Assembly: GCA_015065205.1 (NCBI GenBank)
Contig: SVQS01000016.1
Coordinates: 1-20,397, forward strand
Length of the DNA: 20,397 bases
Direction of reading: 5' to 3'
Source: Oscillospiraceae bacterium
Lineage (GTDB): Bacteria > Bacillota > Clostridia > Oscillospirales > CAG-272
The notes beneath the pieces were generated by a model. It worked only from the letters and a program-made list of their open reading frames with translations. It was not told the DNA's origin and made no database searches. Both the position numbers and the translations under genes were made by a program. Shown here piece by piece: positions 1-6,733 of the stretch (its first letter is position 1; every line of letters begins with the position of its first letter).

Positions 1-69
1 GTCGCAAAGAAGAATGCGGATACCAAGCCCACGGACAACACAAAAACAAAACAGACCCCTAAAAAGTAA
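1..69 (+). CDS. C-terminal fragment of an unidentified protein with a lysine-rich tail
   Basis: Frame 1 is open from the window edge to a TAA at 67-69 and encodes a 22-residue tail rich in Lys, Thr, Asn and Asp (begins VAKKNADTKP). A strong hairpin terminator starts six bases after the stop, which supports this as the true end of a plus-strand gene. Basic low-complexity tails occur on many nucleic-acid-binding and ribosome-associated proteins, but the fragment is too short to assign a function. Confidence 0.5.
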   Translation, partial: VAKKNADTKPTDNTKTKQTPKK

Positions 70-74
70 ACAAT

Positions 75-110
75 AAGAAAACGGGATGGCAGATGCTATC
101 CCGTTTTCTT
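75..110 (+). terminator. Intrinsic terminator of the left-edge gene, possibly bidirectional
   Basis: A perfect 13-bp stem (75-87 with 98-110) is extended by G-T, G-C and C-G pairs to a four-base loop (AGAT, 91-94). The 3' arm ends in TTTTCTT followed by a T-rich stretch. The 5' arm is A-rich, so the reverse transcript would also end in a U-rich tract and may serve transcripts coming from groEL. Confidence 0.8.
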
Positions 111-154
111 GTCCTTTTGCGATTTCGCCAAACAAAAAAGAGAACCGCTTATTA

Positions 155-240
155 CGATTCTCAACCCATTTTTTGTGTGAAAGCTTTTGAGGAAGGGGGT
201 GCGGGGGAAGGAACTTTTCTCGAAAAGTTCCTTCCCCCGC
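155..240 (-). repeat. Palindromic extragenic repeat, copy A
   Basis: A near-perfect palindrome lies at 201-240: the 19-base arms 201-219 and 222-240 are exact reverse complements. Read on the minus strand it is followed by a C-tract, CTCAAAA and CACAAAA. The same order (G5-AA, CTTTT, GAG, AAAAG, TT-C5, C-tract, CTCAAAA, CACAAAA) occurs on the plus strand at 5056-5115, so this is one copy of a dispersed element. It lies just downstream of groEL, but has no T-run and is not a typical intrinsic terminator. Confidence 0.65.
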
Positions 241-258
241 ATATCCTTATCAAAACTA

Positions 259-1887
259 TCAATACATACCGCCCATGCCCGGAGCAGGAGCTGCGGGAGC
301 GGGATTTTCTTCCTTCTTATCGGCAACGACCGACTCGGTGGTGAGTATTACCGAAGCGATAGATGCGGCATTTTGAAGGGCAGAGCGAGTGACCTTGGTG
401 GGGTCAACGATGCCTGCGGCCATCATATCGCAATAGACCTCGTTATAGGCATCAAAGCCATAGCCGAGCTTGCCGCTGGAGAGGATCTTATCCACAACAA
501 CGCCACCGTCAAAGCCTGCGTTAGCGGCAATTTGACGAACGGGCTCTTCAAGTGCCTTGAGAACGATCTTCACGCCGGTCTTTTCGTCACCGTCAACGGC
601 GTCGATGAGCTTTTCAACCTCTCCGATAACGTTGAGGTAAGCGGTTCCGCCACCGGCAACAATGCCTTCTTCAACAGCCGCCTTGGTAGCGTTGAGAGCG
701 TCTTCAATGCGGAGCTTCTTTTCTTTCATTTCTGCCTCGGTAGCGGCACCAACCTTGATAACAGCAACGCCGCCGGCGAGCTTTGCAAGACGCTCTTGCA
801 GCTTTTCGCGATCGAAATCAGAAGTGGTTTCAATGATTGCGGCACGAATTTGATTAACACGTGCACGGATAGCATCGGAGTTGCCTGCACCGCCAACGAT
901 GATGGTGTGCTCCTTATTCACCTTGATTTGACGTGCGCGACCGAGCATTTCAATGGATGCATCCTTGAGCTCAAGTCCGATTTCGGAAGAAATGACCTCT
1001 CCGCCCGTGAGGATTGCGATATCCTGCAACATTTCCTTGCGGCGGTCGCCGAAGCCGGGAGCCTTAACGGCTACGCAGTTGAATACGCCGCGCAGCTTGT
1101 TGAGCACGAGGGTAGTGAGAGCCTCACCCTCAACGTCCTCGGCAATGATGAGCATCTTTCTGCCTGCCTGAACGATTTGCTCAAGCAGGGGGAGAATTTC
1201 TTGAATGTTGGAAATCTTCTTATCTGTGATGAGAATGAGAGCATCGTCGTAAACGGTCTCCATCTTATCCATATCGGTAGCCATATAGGGGGAGAGGTAG
1301 CCGCGATCAAACTGCATACCTTCAACAACCTCGGAGTAGGTGTCAGCCGACTTGGATTCCTCAATGGTGATAACGCCGTCAGCGGTGACCTTTTCCATAG
1401 CATCGGCAATCAGCTGACCGATGACCTCATCACCTGCGGAGATGGTTCCAACGCGTGCGATATCATCCGAGCCGTTGACCTTTTTGGAGTTGGCAACAAG
1501 AGCTGCAACAGCTGCGTCAACTGCCTTTTTCATACCCTTGCGAACAACCATCGGGTTTGCACCTGCGGTCACGTTCTTCATACCCTCGCGAACGAAAGCC
1601 TGTGTCAGAAGCGTTGCGGTGGTTGTGCCGTCGCCTGCGGCATCGTTGGTTTTGGTTGCAACCTCTTTTACAAGCTGTGCACCCATGTTTTCGGCGGCAT
1701 CCTCAAGCTCAATTTCCTTTGCGATGGTAACGCCGTCGTTGGTGATGAGGGGAGAGCCGTATTTTTTATCAAGAACCACGTTTCTGCCCTTGGGGCCAAG
1801 CGTGATCTTAACGGTGTCTGCCAATTTGTCCACGCCGCGAGAGAGCGCGTTGCGTGCTTCAATTCCGTAAAGAATATCCTTTGCCAT
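259..1887 (-). CDS. groEL: Chaperonin GroEL (Hsp60, 60 kDa subunit)
   Basis: GroEL forms the double-ring ATP-dependent folding chamber in the cytoplasm, working with the GroES lid. The 542 residues are full length for the family. The N-terminus shows the ATP-binding segments TLGPKGRNV, NDGVTIAKEIELEDAAENMGA (partial view) and GDGTTTAT. The C-terminal equatorial part has VEEGIVAGGGTAYLN, and the protein ends in the typical flexible Gly/Met tail (GMGGMY). The start is supported by GAGGT eight bases upstream of the ATG. It lies 21 bases after groES in the same direction, so the two are surely one transcript controlled by the CIRCE operator ahead of groES. A palindromic repeat lies within 20 bases of its stop. 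Confidence 0.98.
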   Translation of the reverse strand: MAKDILYGIEARNALSRGVDKLADTVKITLGPKGRNVVLDKKYGSPLITNDGVTIAKEIELEDAAENMGAQLVKEVATKTNDAAGDGTTTATLLTQAFVREGMKNVTAGANPMVVRKGMKKAVDAAVAALVANSKKVNGSDDIARVGTISAGDEVIGQLIADAMEKVTADGVITIEESKSADTYSEVVEGMQFDRGYLSPYMATDMDKMETVYDDALILITDKKISNIQEILPLLEQIVQAGRKMLIIAEDVEGEALTTLVLNKLRGVFNCVAVKAPGFGDRRKEMLQDIAILTGGEVISSEIGLELKDASIEMLGRARQIKVNKEHTIIVGGAGNSDAIRARVNQIRAAIIETTSDFDREKLQERLAKLAGGVAVIKVGAATEAEMKEKKLRIEDALNATKAAVEEGIVAGGGTAYLNVIGEVEKLIDAVDGDEKTGVKIVLKALEEPVRQIAANAGFDGGVVVDKILSSGKLGYGFDAYNEVYCDMMAAGIVDPTKVTRSALQNAASIASVILTTESVVADKKEENPAPAAPAPGMGGMY

Positions 1888-1908
1888 TTGTGTATACCTC
1901 GTTTACAA

Positions 1909-2196
1909 TTATTCTACGATTGCGAGAATGTCGCTCTGCTTGACGATGGTGTATTCTACGCCATCCATTTTCACTTCTGTGCCGGAATACTTGCCGGTGA
2001 TGACTTTGTCGCCAACCTTTACTTCCATAGGAATAAGTGCACCGTTATCGTCGCGTGCACCGGGACCAACTGCCACAACCTCTGCCACTTGAGGCTTTTC
2101 TTGCGCGGCGGCGGTGAGAAGAATACCGGTCTTGGTTTTTTCTTCGGCTTCAACAAGCTTGACCACAACGCGGTCGGAAAGGGGTCTTATGTTCAT
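1909..2196 (-). CDS. groES: Co-chaperonin GroES (Hsp10)
   Basis: GroES is the heptameric lid of the GroEL chamber. The 95-residue product starts MNIRPLSDRVVVK, has the mobile loop that binds GroEL (around KTKTGILLTAAAQEKPQ, residues 20-37), and ends VKQSDILAIVE; this is the usual family length. The open frame extends 21 codons upstream, but the start at 2196 is preferred because AAGGAGGAA at 2205-2213 sits at the right distance and family homology begins there; the longer frame would also overlap the CIRCE operator. First gene of the groESL operon. Confidence 0.97.
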   Translation of the reverse strand: MNIRPLSDRVVVKLVEAEEKTKTGILLTAAAQEKPQVAEVVAVGPGARDDNGALIPMEVKVGDKVITGKYSGTEVKMDGVEYTIVKQSDILAIVE

Positions 2197-2248
2197 TTTT
2201 GGAATTCCTCCTTGTATTTTACGAAAAATATGCGAATTTTGTTTGTTT

Positions 2249-2275
2249 TTAGCACTCAAAGGGTTCGAGTGCTAA
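2249..2275 (-). promoter_or_regulatory. CIRCE operator (HrcA binding site)
   Basis: The sequence is a perfect match to the CIRCE consensus: TTAGCACTC at 2249-2257, a nine-base spacer, and GAGTGCTAA at 2267-2275. In Bacillota this operator is bound by the heat-shock repressor HrcA. It lies between the predicted groESL -10 box and the groES ribosome binding site, at about the transcription start, which fits repression of initiation. Confidence 0.97.
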
Positions 2276-2286
2276 CGTCTGCTATT

Positions 2287-2314
2287 ATTGTATACTATTT
2301 TATGGAAAAATCAA
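2287..2314 (-). promoter_or_regulatory. groESL promoter, vegetative sigma type
   Basis: Read on the minus strand: -35 TTGATT (2309-2314), 16-base spacer, -10 TACAAT (2287-2292). The predicted start point falls a few bases before the CIRCE element, the usual arrangement for HrcA-controlled genes. Confidence 0.75.
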
Positions 2315-2460
2315 GCCCTTTAGCGTATTGTTCACATTCTTTTAACAAATTTGCAGATTGTTTTTTTAGGTGTTTTCTCAAAAGAAAGGGAAAACAGTAA
2401 AAGCATAGATTTCTTTCTTGCAGAATAAAATAATAAGAATAAAAGGAGGTGCTCAAATCA

Positions 2461-3795
2461 ATGCTAAAATGGCTTTTAACGGGAGGATTGATACCGCCTC
2501 TGCTTTTGCTTGCAGGCGTGTTTTTCTTGATTTATTTGAAGGGGTACCCTTGGCGTGCACCTCGACGGATGTTATCTGCGATGCGCGGTGGGGGAGAGGG
2601 GAAAAACTCTTCCTTTCGTGCGATGATGCTTGCGTTGGCAGGCACGCTTGGTGTAGGGAATATTGTGGGCGTTGCCAATGCCATTGCCATTGGCGGTGCG
2701 GGAGCGGTGTTTTGGATGTGGATATCGGCACTGTTTGCGATGATTCTCAAATATGCCGAAATTCTCTTGGCGGTCTCCCATCGGCGAACAGACAAGAGGG
2801 GCGGCTTTTTTGGCGGAGCGGTGTATTACATTCGAGATTGCTTTCTTGAACGTCGATGGAAAAAGCTTGCCATCATTGTTCCCGCTGTTTTTGCCGTTTT
2901 GATGGTGGTAGATGCCCTGAGTATGGGGTGCGTGATACAAGTTCGCGCCGTTGGCGAAACGTTGGAAGGCGTTGTGGGAATCCCCACGGTATATAGCGGT
3001 GTTTTGCTTGTGGTACTCACGCTTCCGCTTCTTGCGCGCGGAACAAAGGGGATATCTGCACTGACCGAATACCTTGTTCCCATTATGACGGCAGGGTATA
3101 TCATTCTCTCTGTTGCGGTATTGATCTTGCGCCGCGATGCGATTGGCAATGTTTTGATTTCCATTTGTCGGGATGCCTTCACGCCGGAAAGCGCGGTAGG
3201 TGGTGTGAGCGGATTTTTGCTTTCTCGCGCCTTGCGCGTGGGAACGATGCGTGGGCTTCTCTCAAACGAGGGCGGATGCGGTACAGCTCCCACGGCACAC
3301 GCCGAGGCGGATGCCAAAAGTCCGGCACATCAGGGCGTGTGGGGGATATTCGAGGTTTTTGCCGATACCATCGTGCTTTGCACAGCCACCGCACTTGTCA
3401 TTCTCGTTAGCGGAGTTGATACCACTTCGGGCGGTGTAATGATGACGGTTACAGCATATTCCTCGGTGCTGGGAGGCTTTGCCGAATGGTTCTTTTCGGC
3501 TGCGGTATTCTGCTTTGGCTATGCAACCCTTTTGTGTTGGGGAAGCTATGGGATGGAGAGCGTGCGTTTTCTTTCCCCCAAGAGGCGGTGGCGAGCGCTG
3601 TATATTCTCGTGTTTGGATTGTGCATCCTCTTTGGCGTGCGAGGCGCACCCGAAGCGGTTTGGAATATCGCGGACTTTGCCATCGCCGCAATGACGGCTA
3701 TCAACCTTTTTGTGCTGCTGTTGCTTTGTAGGGAAGTAAGGGAGAAAACGCTCTGTTTTGTTAAAAACGGCAAAAAGGCAGAAAAAAGTTTGTAA
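2461..3795 (+). CDS. AGCS-family amino acid:cation symporter (alanine/glycine type)
   Basis: Inner-membrane carrier of the sodium:alanine symporter family, importing small amino acids with Na+ or H+. The 444-residue protein is strongly hydrophobic with about ten or more membrane segments. Family signatures are visible: LAGTLGVGNIVGVANAIAIG in the N-terminal third, and RGLLSNEGGCGTAPTAHAEA with GVWGIFEVFADTIVLCTATA in the middle. The frame opens with GTG at 2449, but AAAGGAGG at 2442-2449 overlaps that codon and is ideally placed for ATG 2461, so the later start is chosen. It is divergent from groESL; I see no convincing promoter in the gap. The substrate cannot be told from sequence; alanine, glycine or glutamine are all possible. 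Only a weak hairpin (3794-3818) follows. Confidence 0.92.
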   Translation: MLKWLLTGGLIPPLLLLAGVFFLIYLKGYPWRAPRRMLSAMRGGGEGKNSSFRAMMLALAGTLGVGNIVGVANAIAIGGAGAVFWMWISALFAMILKYAEILLAVSHRRTDKRGGFFGGAVYYIRDCFLERRWKKLAIIVPAVFAVLMVVDALSMGCVIQVRAVGETLEGVVGIPTVYSGVLLVVLTLPLLARGTKGISALTEYLVPIMTAGYIILSVAVLILRRDAIGNVLISICRDAFTPESAVGGVSGFLLSRALRVGTMRGLLSNEGGCGTAPTAHAEADAKSPAHQGVWGIFEVFADTIVLCTATALVILVSGVDTTSGGVMMTVTAYSSVLGGFAEWFFSAAVFCFGYATLLCWGSYGMESVRFLSPKRRWRALYILVFGLCILFGVRGAPEAVWNIADFAIAAMTAINLFVLLLLCREVREKTLCFVKNGKKAEKSL

Positions 3796-3871
3796 AATGC
3801 ACATACAAATAGCATTTTCGATGTAAAAAATGAGATATTGTAACAAAATTGATAAAATTTCGTCAAACCCC

Positions 3872-3900
3872 TTGTATATTGGAAAAAAATGCGTTATAAT
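3872..3900 (+). promoter_or_regulatory. gap promoter
   Basis: -35 TTGTAT (3872-3877), 17-base spacer, perfect -10 TATAAT (3895-3900). The predicted start is near 3907, leaving a leader of about 65 bases. A 13-base palindrome, GGAAAGGCTTTCC (3912-3924), lies at the very start of that leader. Confidence 0.85.
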
Positions 3901-3971
3901 ATATGCTGTAAGGAAAGGCTTTCCAATGGAAGGTCAACTAAATTTTATTTATAAAACGGAGGATTTTTCCA

Positions 3972-4991
3972 ATGGCAAACGTAAAAGTTGCGATTAACGG
4001 TTTTGGCCGCATCGGCCGTCTGGCATTCCGTCAAATGTTCGGCGCAAAGGGTTATCAGGTAGTAGCTATCAACGACCTTACCAAGCCCTCTATGCTCGCT
4101 CACCTTCTCAAGTATGACTCTGCACAAGGCAGATACAACCACGACGTTTCCGCTGACGACGAAGCAGGCACCATCACCGTAGACGGCAAGACCATCAAAA
4201 TCTACGCTGAAAAGGACGCTGCTAACCTTCCTTGGAAGAAGCTGAAGATCGACGTAGTTCTCGAGTGCACCGGCTTCTACTGCTCCAAAGATAAGTCCAT
4301 GGCTCACATCAACGCAGGCGCTAAGAAGTGCGTTATCTCCGCACCCGCAGGCAATGACCTCAAGACCATTGTTTACTCTGTAAACGAGGGCACTCTGACC
4401 GCTGACGATCAGATCATCTCTGCTGCATCCTGCACCACAAACTGCCTCGCTCCCATGGCAAAGGCTCTCAACGATTACGCTCCCATCCAATCCGGTATCA
4501 TGACCACCGTTCATGCTTTCACCGGTGACCAGATGGTTCTCGACGGCCCCCACAGAAAGGGTGACCTCCGCCGCGCTCGCGCTGCAGCTGTAAACATCGT
4601 TCCCAACTCCACCGGCGCTGCAAAGGCAATCGGCCTCGTTATTCCCGAGCTCAACGGCAAGCTCATCGGCTCCGCACAACGTGTTCCCGTACCGACCGGC
4701 TCTACCACTATTCTCGTAGCAGTTGTTAAGGGCAAGGACATCACCAAGGATAGCATCAATGCCGCTATGAAGGCTGCTTCCTCTGATTCCTTTGGCTACA
4801 CCGAGGAGCAACTCGTTTCTTCCGATATCATCGGTATCACCTACGGTTCTCTCTTCGATGCAACCCAAACCATGGTTGCAAAGATCGATGACGATACCTA
4901 CCAGGTACAGGTCGTTTCTTGGTACGATAACGAGAACTCCTACACCAGCCAAATGGTTCGCACCATTAAGTACTTTGCTGAGCTTCAGTAA
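3972..4991 (+). CDS. gap: Glyceraldehyde-3-phosphate dehydrogenase, type I, NAD-dependent
   Basis: Cytoplasmic glycolytic enzyme that oxidises glyceraldehyde 3-phosphate to 1,3-bisphosphoglycerate with NAD+. The 339 residues are full length. The Rossmann motif INGFGRIGR is at residues 8-16, and Asp35 in AINDLT matches the NAD-preferring residue. The active-site segment SAASCTTNCLAP carries catalytic Cys154, with His181 in TTVHAFTG. The C-terminus WYDNENSYTSQMVRT is typical. CGGAGG lies just upstream of ATG 3972. The gene has its own promoter and terminator and is monocistronic. Its codon use is strongly biased to C-ending codons, unlike the accessory genes nearby, as expected for a highly expressed gene; this bias also explains the long open frame antisense to it. 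Confidence 0.98.
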   Translation: MANVKVAINGFGRIGRLAFRQMFGAKGYQVVAINDLTKPSMLAHLLKYDSAQGRYNHDVSADDEAGTITVDGKTIKIYAEKDAANLPWKKLKIDVVLECTGFYCSKDKSMAHINAGAKKCVISAPAGNDLKTIVYSVNEGTLTADDQIISAASCTTNCLAPMAKALNDYAPIQSGIMTTVHAFTGDQMVLDGPHRKGDLRRARAAAVNIVPNSTGAAKAIGLVIPELNGKLIGSAQRVPVPTGSTTILVAVVKGKDITKDSINAAMKAASSDSFGYTEEQLVSSDIIGITYGSLFDATQTMVAKIDDDTYQVQVVSWYDNENSYTSQMVRTIKYFAELQ

Positions 4992-5012
4992 TTTACAAAC
5001 TTTATAAAAATC

Positions 5013-5042
5013 AAAAGGGAAAGCTTCGGCTTTCCCTTTTTT
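5013..5042 (+). terminator. Intrinsic terminator of gap
   Basis: Perfect 12-bp stem, 5013-5024 with 5029-5040, closed by a UUCG-type tetraloop (TTCG, 5025-5028) and ending in a T-run. The stem is identical in sequence to that of the terminator at 5963-5990. Confidence 0.92.
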
Positions 5043-5055
5043 GTGAAAACGTATT

Positions 5056-5115
5056 TATGGGGGAACTTTTTGAGAAAAGTTCCCCCATACCCCCTCAAAA
5101 ACTTTTGCACAAAAT
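5056..5115 (+). repeat. Palindromic extragenic repeat, copy B
   Basis: A perfect 15-bp inverted repeat (5056-5070 with 5075-5089, loop TGAG) is followed by CCCC, CTCAAAAA, CTTTTGCACAAAA. It is alignable over about 60 bases with the minus strand of 155-240; copy A has three extra bases in each arm and two or three extra in the C-tract. The element sits directly after the gap terminator. Confidence 0.65.
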
Positions 5116-5138
5116 ATCAAAAGAGAATTTCAAAGGCA

Positions 5139-5214
5139 CGGATAGACGGTCGGCGCGAGTGTGTCACTCGCTTTTGCTACCGCGAGCGGCTAGGCACCGC
5201 CGAGACCCTATCCG
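5139..5214. other. Structured non-coding element with three-way-junction potential
   Basis: The outer arms CGGATAG (5139-5145) and CTATCCG (5208-5214) are exact reverse complements. They continue inward as GGTC/GACC and GGCG/CGCC (5148-5155 with 5198-5207) with small bulges. Inside are a perfect hairpin, CGAGTG-TGT-CACTCG (5156-5170), and a weaker CCG-CGAG-CGG hairpin (5180-5189). No coding frame or promoter is evident. It lies between the convergent gap and SLOG genes, close to repeat copy B. It could be a small RNA, a mobile repeat or a DNA cruciform; the strand is not determined. Confidence 0.4.
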
Positions 5215-5230
5215 CTAAGAAAGTTGATTT

Positions 5231-5590
5231 TTAATCTCGTCGTATTGTGTTTTCGCTTTTAGACAATGTAATCAACATTATGTTTTTATTCTTCTTTGTT
5301 GCGCATTCTAAAGTATATTTTGTGCCACGCGACAGACCGTCCCATACGATGATAACAGTATCGGCTATATCTACCATCGTTTCATTTCTCTTGATGGGTG
5401 CGGCTTTTCCGTATAAATTGTATTGCGGCAGAAGAATAAGTTTTGAAATTTTGTGTTTATCTGCATATTGTTCCGCCAACGCATCAATCCCTTTCGCGCT
5501 GCCGCTGATGATTAGAGTTGTATTCTTGGGGATGTAGGGTGAAAAATCAAATTCATCAACACTTCGAGAGGCTATAATTAAAATTCTCAT
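5231..5590 (-). CDS. Stand-alone SLOG-domain protein (DUF2493-like)
   Basis: The 119-residue protein resembles small SLOG/DUF2493 proteins, a Rossmann-like fold related to DprA and LOG and thought to bind nucleotides or nucleotide-derived ligands. It begins MRILIIASRS (first beta strand). GSAKGIDALAEQYA (residues 30-43) matches the glycine-rich ligand loop, GKAAPIKRNETMVDIAD (61-77) matches the conserved Arg-Asn segment, and VIIVWDGLSRGTKYT (79-93) the later strand and GT loop. AGGAAAG precedes the ATG. There is no extra catalytic domain. It is divergent from an XRE regulator 133 bases away, which may control it. The family is often found in mobile or phage-derived regions, but nothing else mobile is seen here. 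The biological role is unknown. Confidence 0.75.
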   Translation of the reverse strand: MRILIIASRSVDEFDFSPYIPKNTTLIISGSAKGIDALAEQYADKHKISKLILLPQYNLYGKAAPIKRNETMVDIADTVIIVWDGLSRGTKYTLECATKKNKNIMLITLSKSENTIRRD

Positions 5591-5685
5591 ATCTTTCCTG
5601 CTTCCTTATGTTATAAAATATATTTCCTATATTACACCTAATATATCTTATGTTTTATCATATACCTTTTTCTTTGTAAATAGGG

Positions 5686-5691
5686 TATAAT
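5686..5691 (+). promoter_or_regulatory. Probable -10 box for the XRE gene
   Basis: A perfect TATAAT lies 33 bases ahead of the start codon in an AT-rich gap. No good -35 box is found 16-18 bases upstream, so the promoter is weak or regulated, if real. Confidence 0.4.
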
Positions 5692-5723
5692 ATTTTTATA
5701 ACAGATTATGGGAGATTTTTTAT

Positions 5724-5960
5724 ATGCTTGAGAGCCAATATAAGATGAATTTGATTAAAATAGGCTTGAAGATTGCATATTATCGAAAGCTTCAGGGAAT
5801 GACACAAGAGGAGCTTGCCGAGGCGTGCGATCTTTCAGCAGGATATGTGTCGCAGTTAGAGGGGCCTGGGAGTTCTTTCTGCCCGTCGCTCAAAACCTTG
5901 TTTAAGATTGCTGAGGTTCTTGGCACGACGGTATCCAAACTCACAGACATTGAAGAATAA
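5724..5960 (+). CDS. XRE-family (Cro/C1) helix-turn-helix regulator, single domain
   Basis: The 78-residue protein is essentially one HTH_3 domain. After a short lead (residues 1-10) come GLKIAYYRKLQGMTQEELAEA (helices 1-2), DLSAGYVSQLEGP (turn and recognition helix, about 36-48) and PSLKTLFKIAEVLGTTVSKL (helices 4-5). There is no sensor or dimerisation domain. A weak GGGAGA precedes ATG 5724; an internal ATG (residue 8) is an alternative start. It is divergent from the SLOG gene and followed after two bases by a strong terminator, so it is monocistronic. Small XRE proteins of this kind often control themselves or a divergent neighbour; the target is not established. Confidence 0.88.
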   Translation: MLESQYKMNLIKIGLKIAYYRKLQGMTQEELAEACDLSAGYVSQLEGPGSSFCPSLKTLFKIAEVLGTTVSKLTDIEE

Positions 5961-5962
5961 TC

Positions 5963-5991
5963 AAAAGGGAAAGCCGCGGCTTTCCCTTTTT
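5963..5991. terminator. Intrinsic terminator after the XRE gene, probably shared with the convergent gene
   Basis: Perfect 12-bp stem, 5963-5974 with 5979-5990, with loop CGCG and a following T-run on the plus strand. The reverse transcript would also end in a short U-run, so it can serve the minus-strand gene whose stop is at 6005. Stem identical to that at 5013-5040. Confidence 0.88.
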
Positions 5992-6004
5992 GTTTTTTAT
6001 AGCG

Positions 6005-6646
6005 TTACAATTTAGAATACCCAAAGCTATTAACGAGTGCCTCGATTTTTTGACCTGCACGGCACATTGGGCACTCGTGCGAGGGGTAGGAGGCATAGTC
6101 GGTAAGGTTGTTGGGGTTGAATACCGATTGCACGGTATATCCGGCACATTCATCGGCGGTTGCGAAAATGGAGCAGATACCGGCAACGTGTCCGTTATAG
6201 TATTTGATGGCCTCTACAGCCGCTTGAGCGGTATATCCCGTAGTGACCGATGCTGCCAGAATGAGAACGTGCTTTCCCTCAATCATTGGTAGAATGTTAT
6301 CGCGGAAGAGCAGTTGACTACCCACGGTATGCTCGGGAGTGACTACATAAATGGTTTGGTGAGCGTTGAGGTTGGTGAACTCTGCGCGCGTGAGGGCATC
6401 AGCCAAGCAAGTACCAATGACTTGCATACCGTCAAGACACAAAATCGTATCAACGATGGTGTTTGACTTGTAGTGGGATACCAGTTCCTTGGCTACGGCT
6501 TGCGCCTCGGAGAGGCGGTTCTTCTGTGTAGTAACGTCAATGTAATAGTTGGTGTGGCTGTGTCCGGTTGCAAAGTGTCCGGGCATTACGCGCAAAAAAA
6601 GGTCGCGGTTTTTGGTTCTGATTTTGCAGGTTTTTTCGTTTGTCAT
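6005..6646 (-). CDS. Phosphoribosyltransferase-like protein (orotate PRTase relative) with atypical PRPP motif
   Basis: The 213-residue protein has the fold signature of type I phosphoribosyltransferases, resembling proteins usually labelled orotate phosphoribosyltransferase in clostridia. VDTILCLDGMQVIGTCLA (65-82) fits the strand and helix before the active site. HVLILAASVTTGYTAQAAVEA (126-146) is placed as the PRPP-binding motif, but the usual Asp-Asp or Asp-Glu pair is Ala131-Ala132. The C-terminus carries SHECPMC (Cys192, Cys195) and ends NSFGYSKL. AGGGG lies upstream of the ATG, with a consensus promoter further up. No pyrimidine genes are adjacent, so a true PyrE role is doubtful; it may be a salvage enzyme, a binding protein or a regulator. 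Fold assignment is good; the reaction is not assigned. Confidence 0.72.
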   Translation of the reverse strand: MTNEKTCKIRTKNRDLFLRVMPGHFATGHSHTNYYIDVTTQKNRLSEAQAVAKELVSHYKSNTIVDTILCLDGMQVIGTCLADALTRAEFTNLNAHQTIYVVTPEHTVGSQLLFRDNILPMIEGKHVLILAASVTTGYTAQAAVEAIKYYNGHVAGICSIFATADECAGYTVQSVFNPNNLTDYASYPSHECPMCRAGQKIEALVNSFGYSKL

Positions 6647-6666
6647 AATTTTACCCCTTTTTTTTC

Positions 6667-6695
6667 ATTGTATCACAGTTTTTTCCATTTGTCAA
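6667..6695 (-). promoter_or_regulatory. Promoter of the PRTase-like gene
   Basis: On the minus strand: perfect -35 TTGACA (6690-6695), 17-base spacer, -10 TACAAT (6667-6672), about 20 bases ahead of the start codon. It is back to back with the glpK promoter. Confidence 0.85.
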
Positions 6696-6733
6696 GAATT
6701 TTTTCTCCTCGAAAGGGGCGCAAAAATTTACAC

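Noticed and set aside
187..2400. 737-codon open frame on the plus strand, antisense to groEL and groES
   Set aside because: GroEL and GroES are certain on the minus strand. The long antisense frame arises because highly expressed genes here avoid TTA, CTA and TCA codons, so few stops appear on the other strand. It has no matching family or ribosome site.
3794..3818. Hairpin AAAATGC/GCATTTT after the AGCS gene as a terminator
   Set aside because: Only seven A/T-rich pairs with an 11-base loop and no T-run; it overlaps the stop codon, so it is too weak to list.
3945..4952. 335-codon open frame antisense to gap
   Set aside because: Shadow of gap produced by codon bias; the sense frame has the full GAPDH active site, promoter and terminator.
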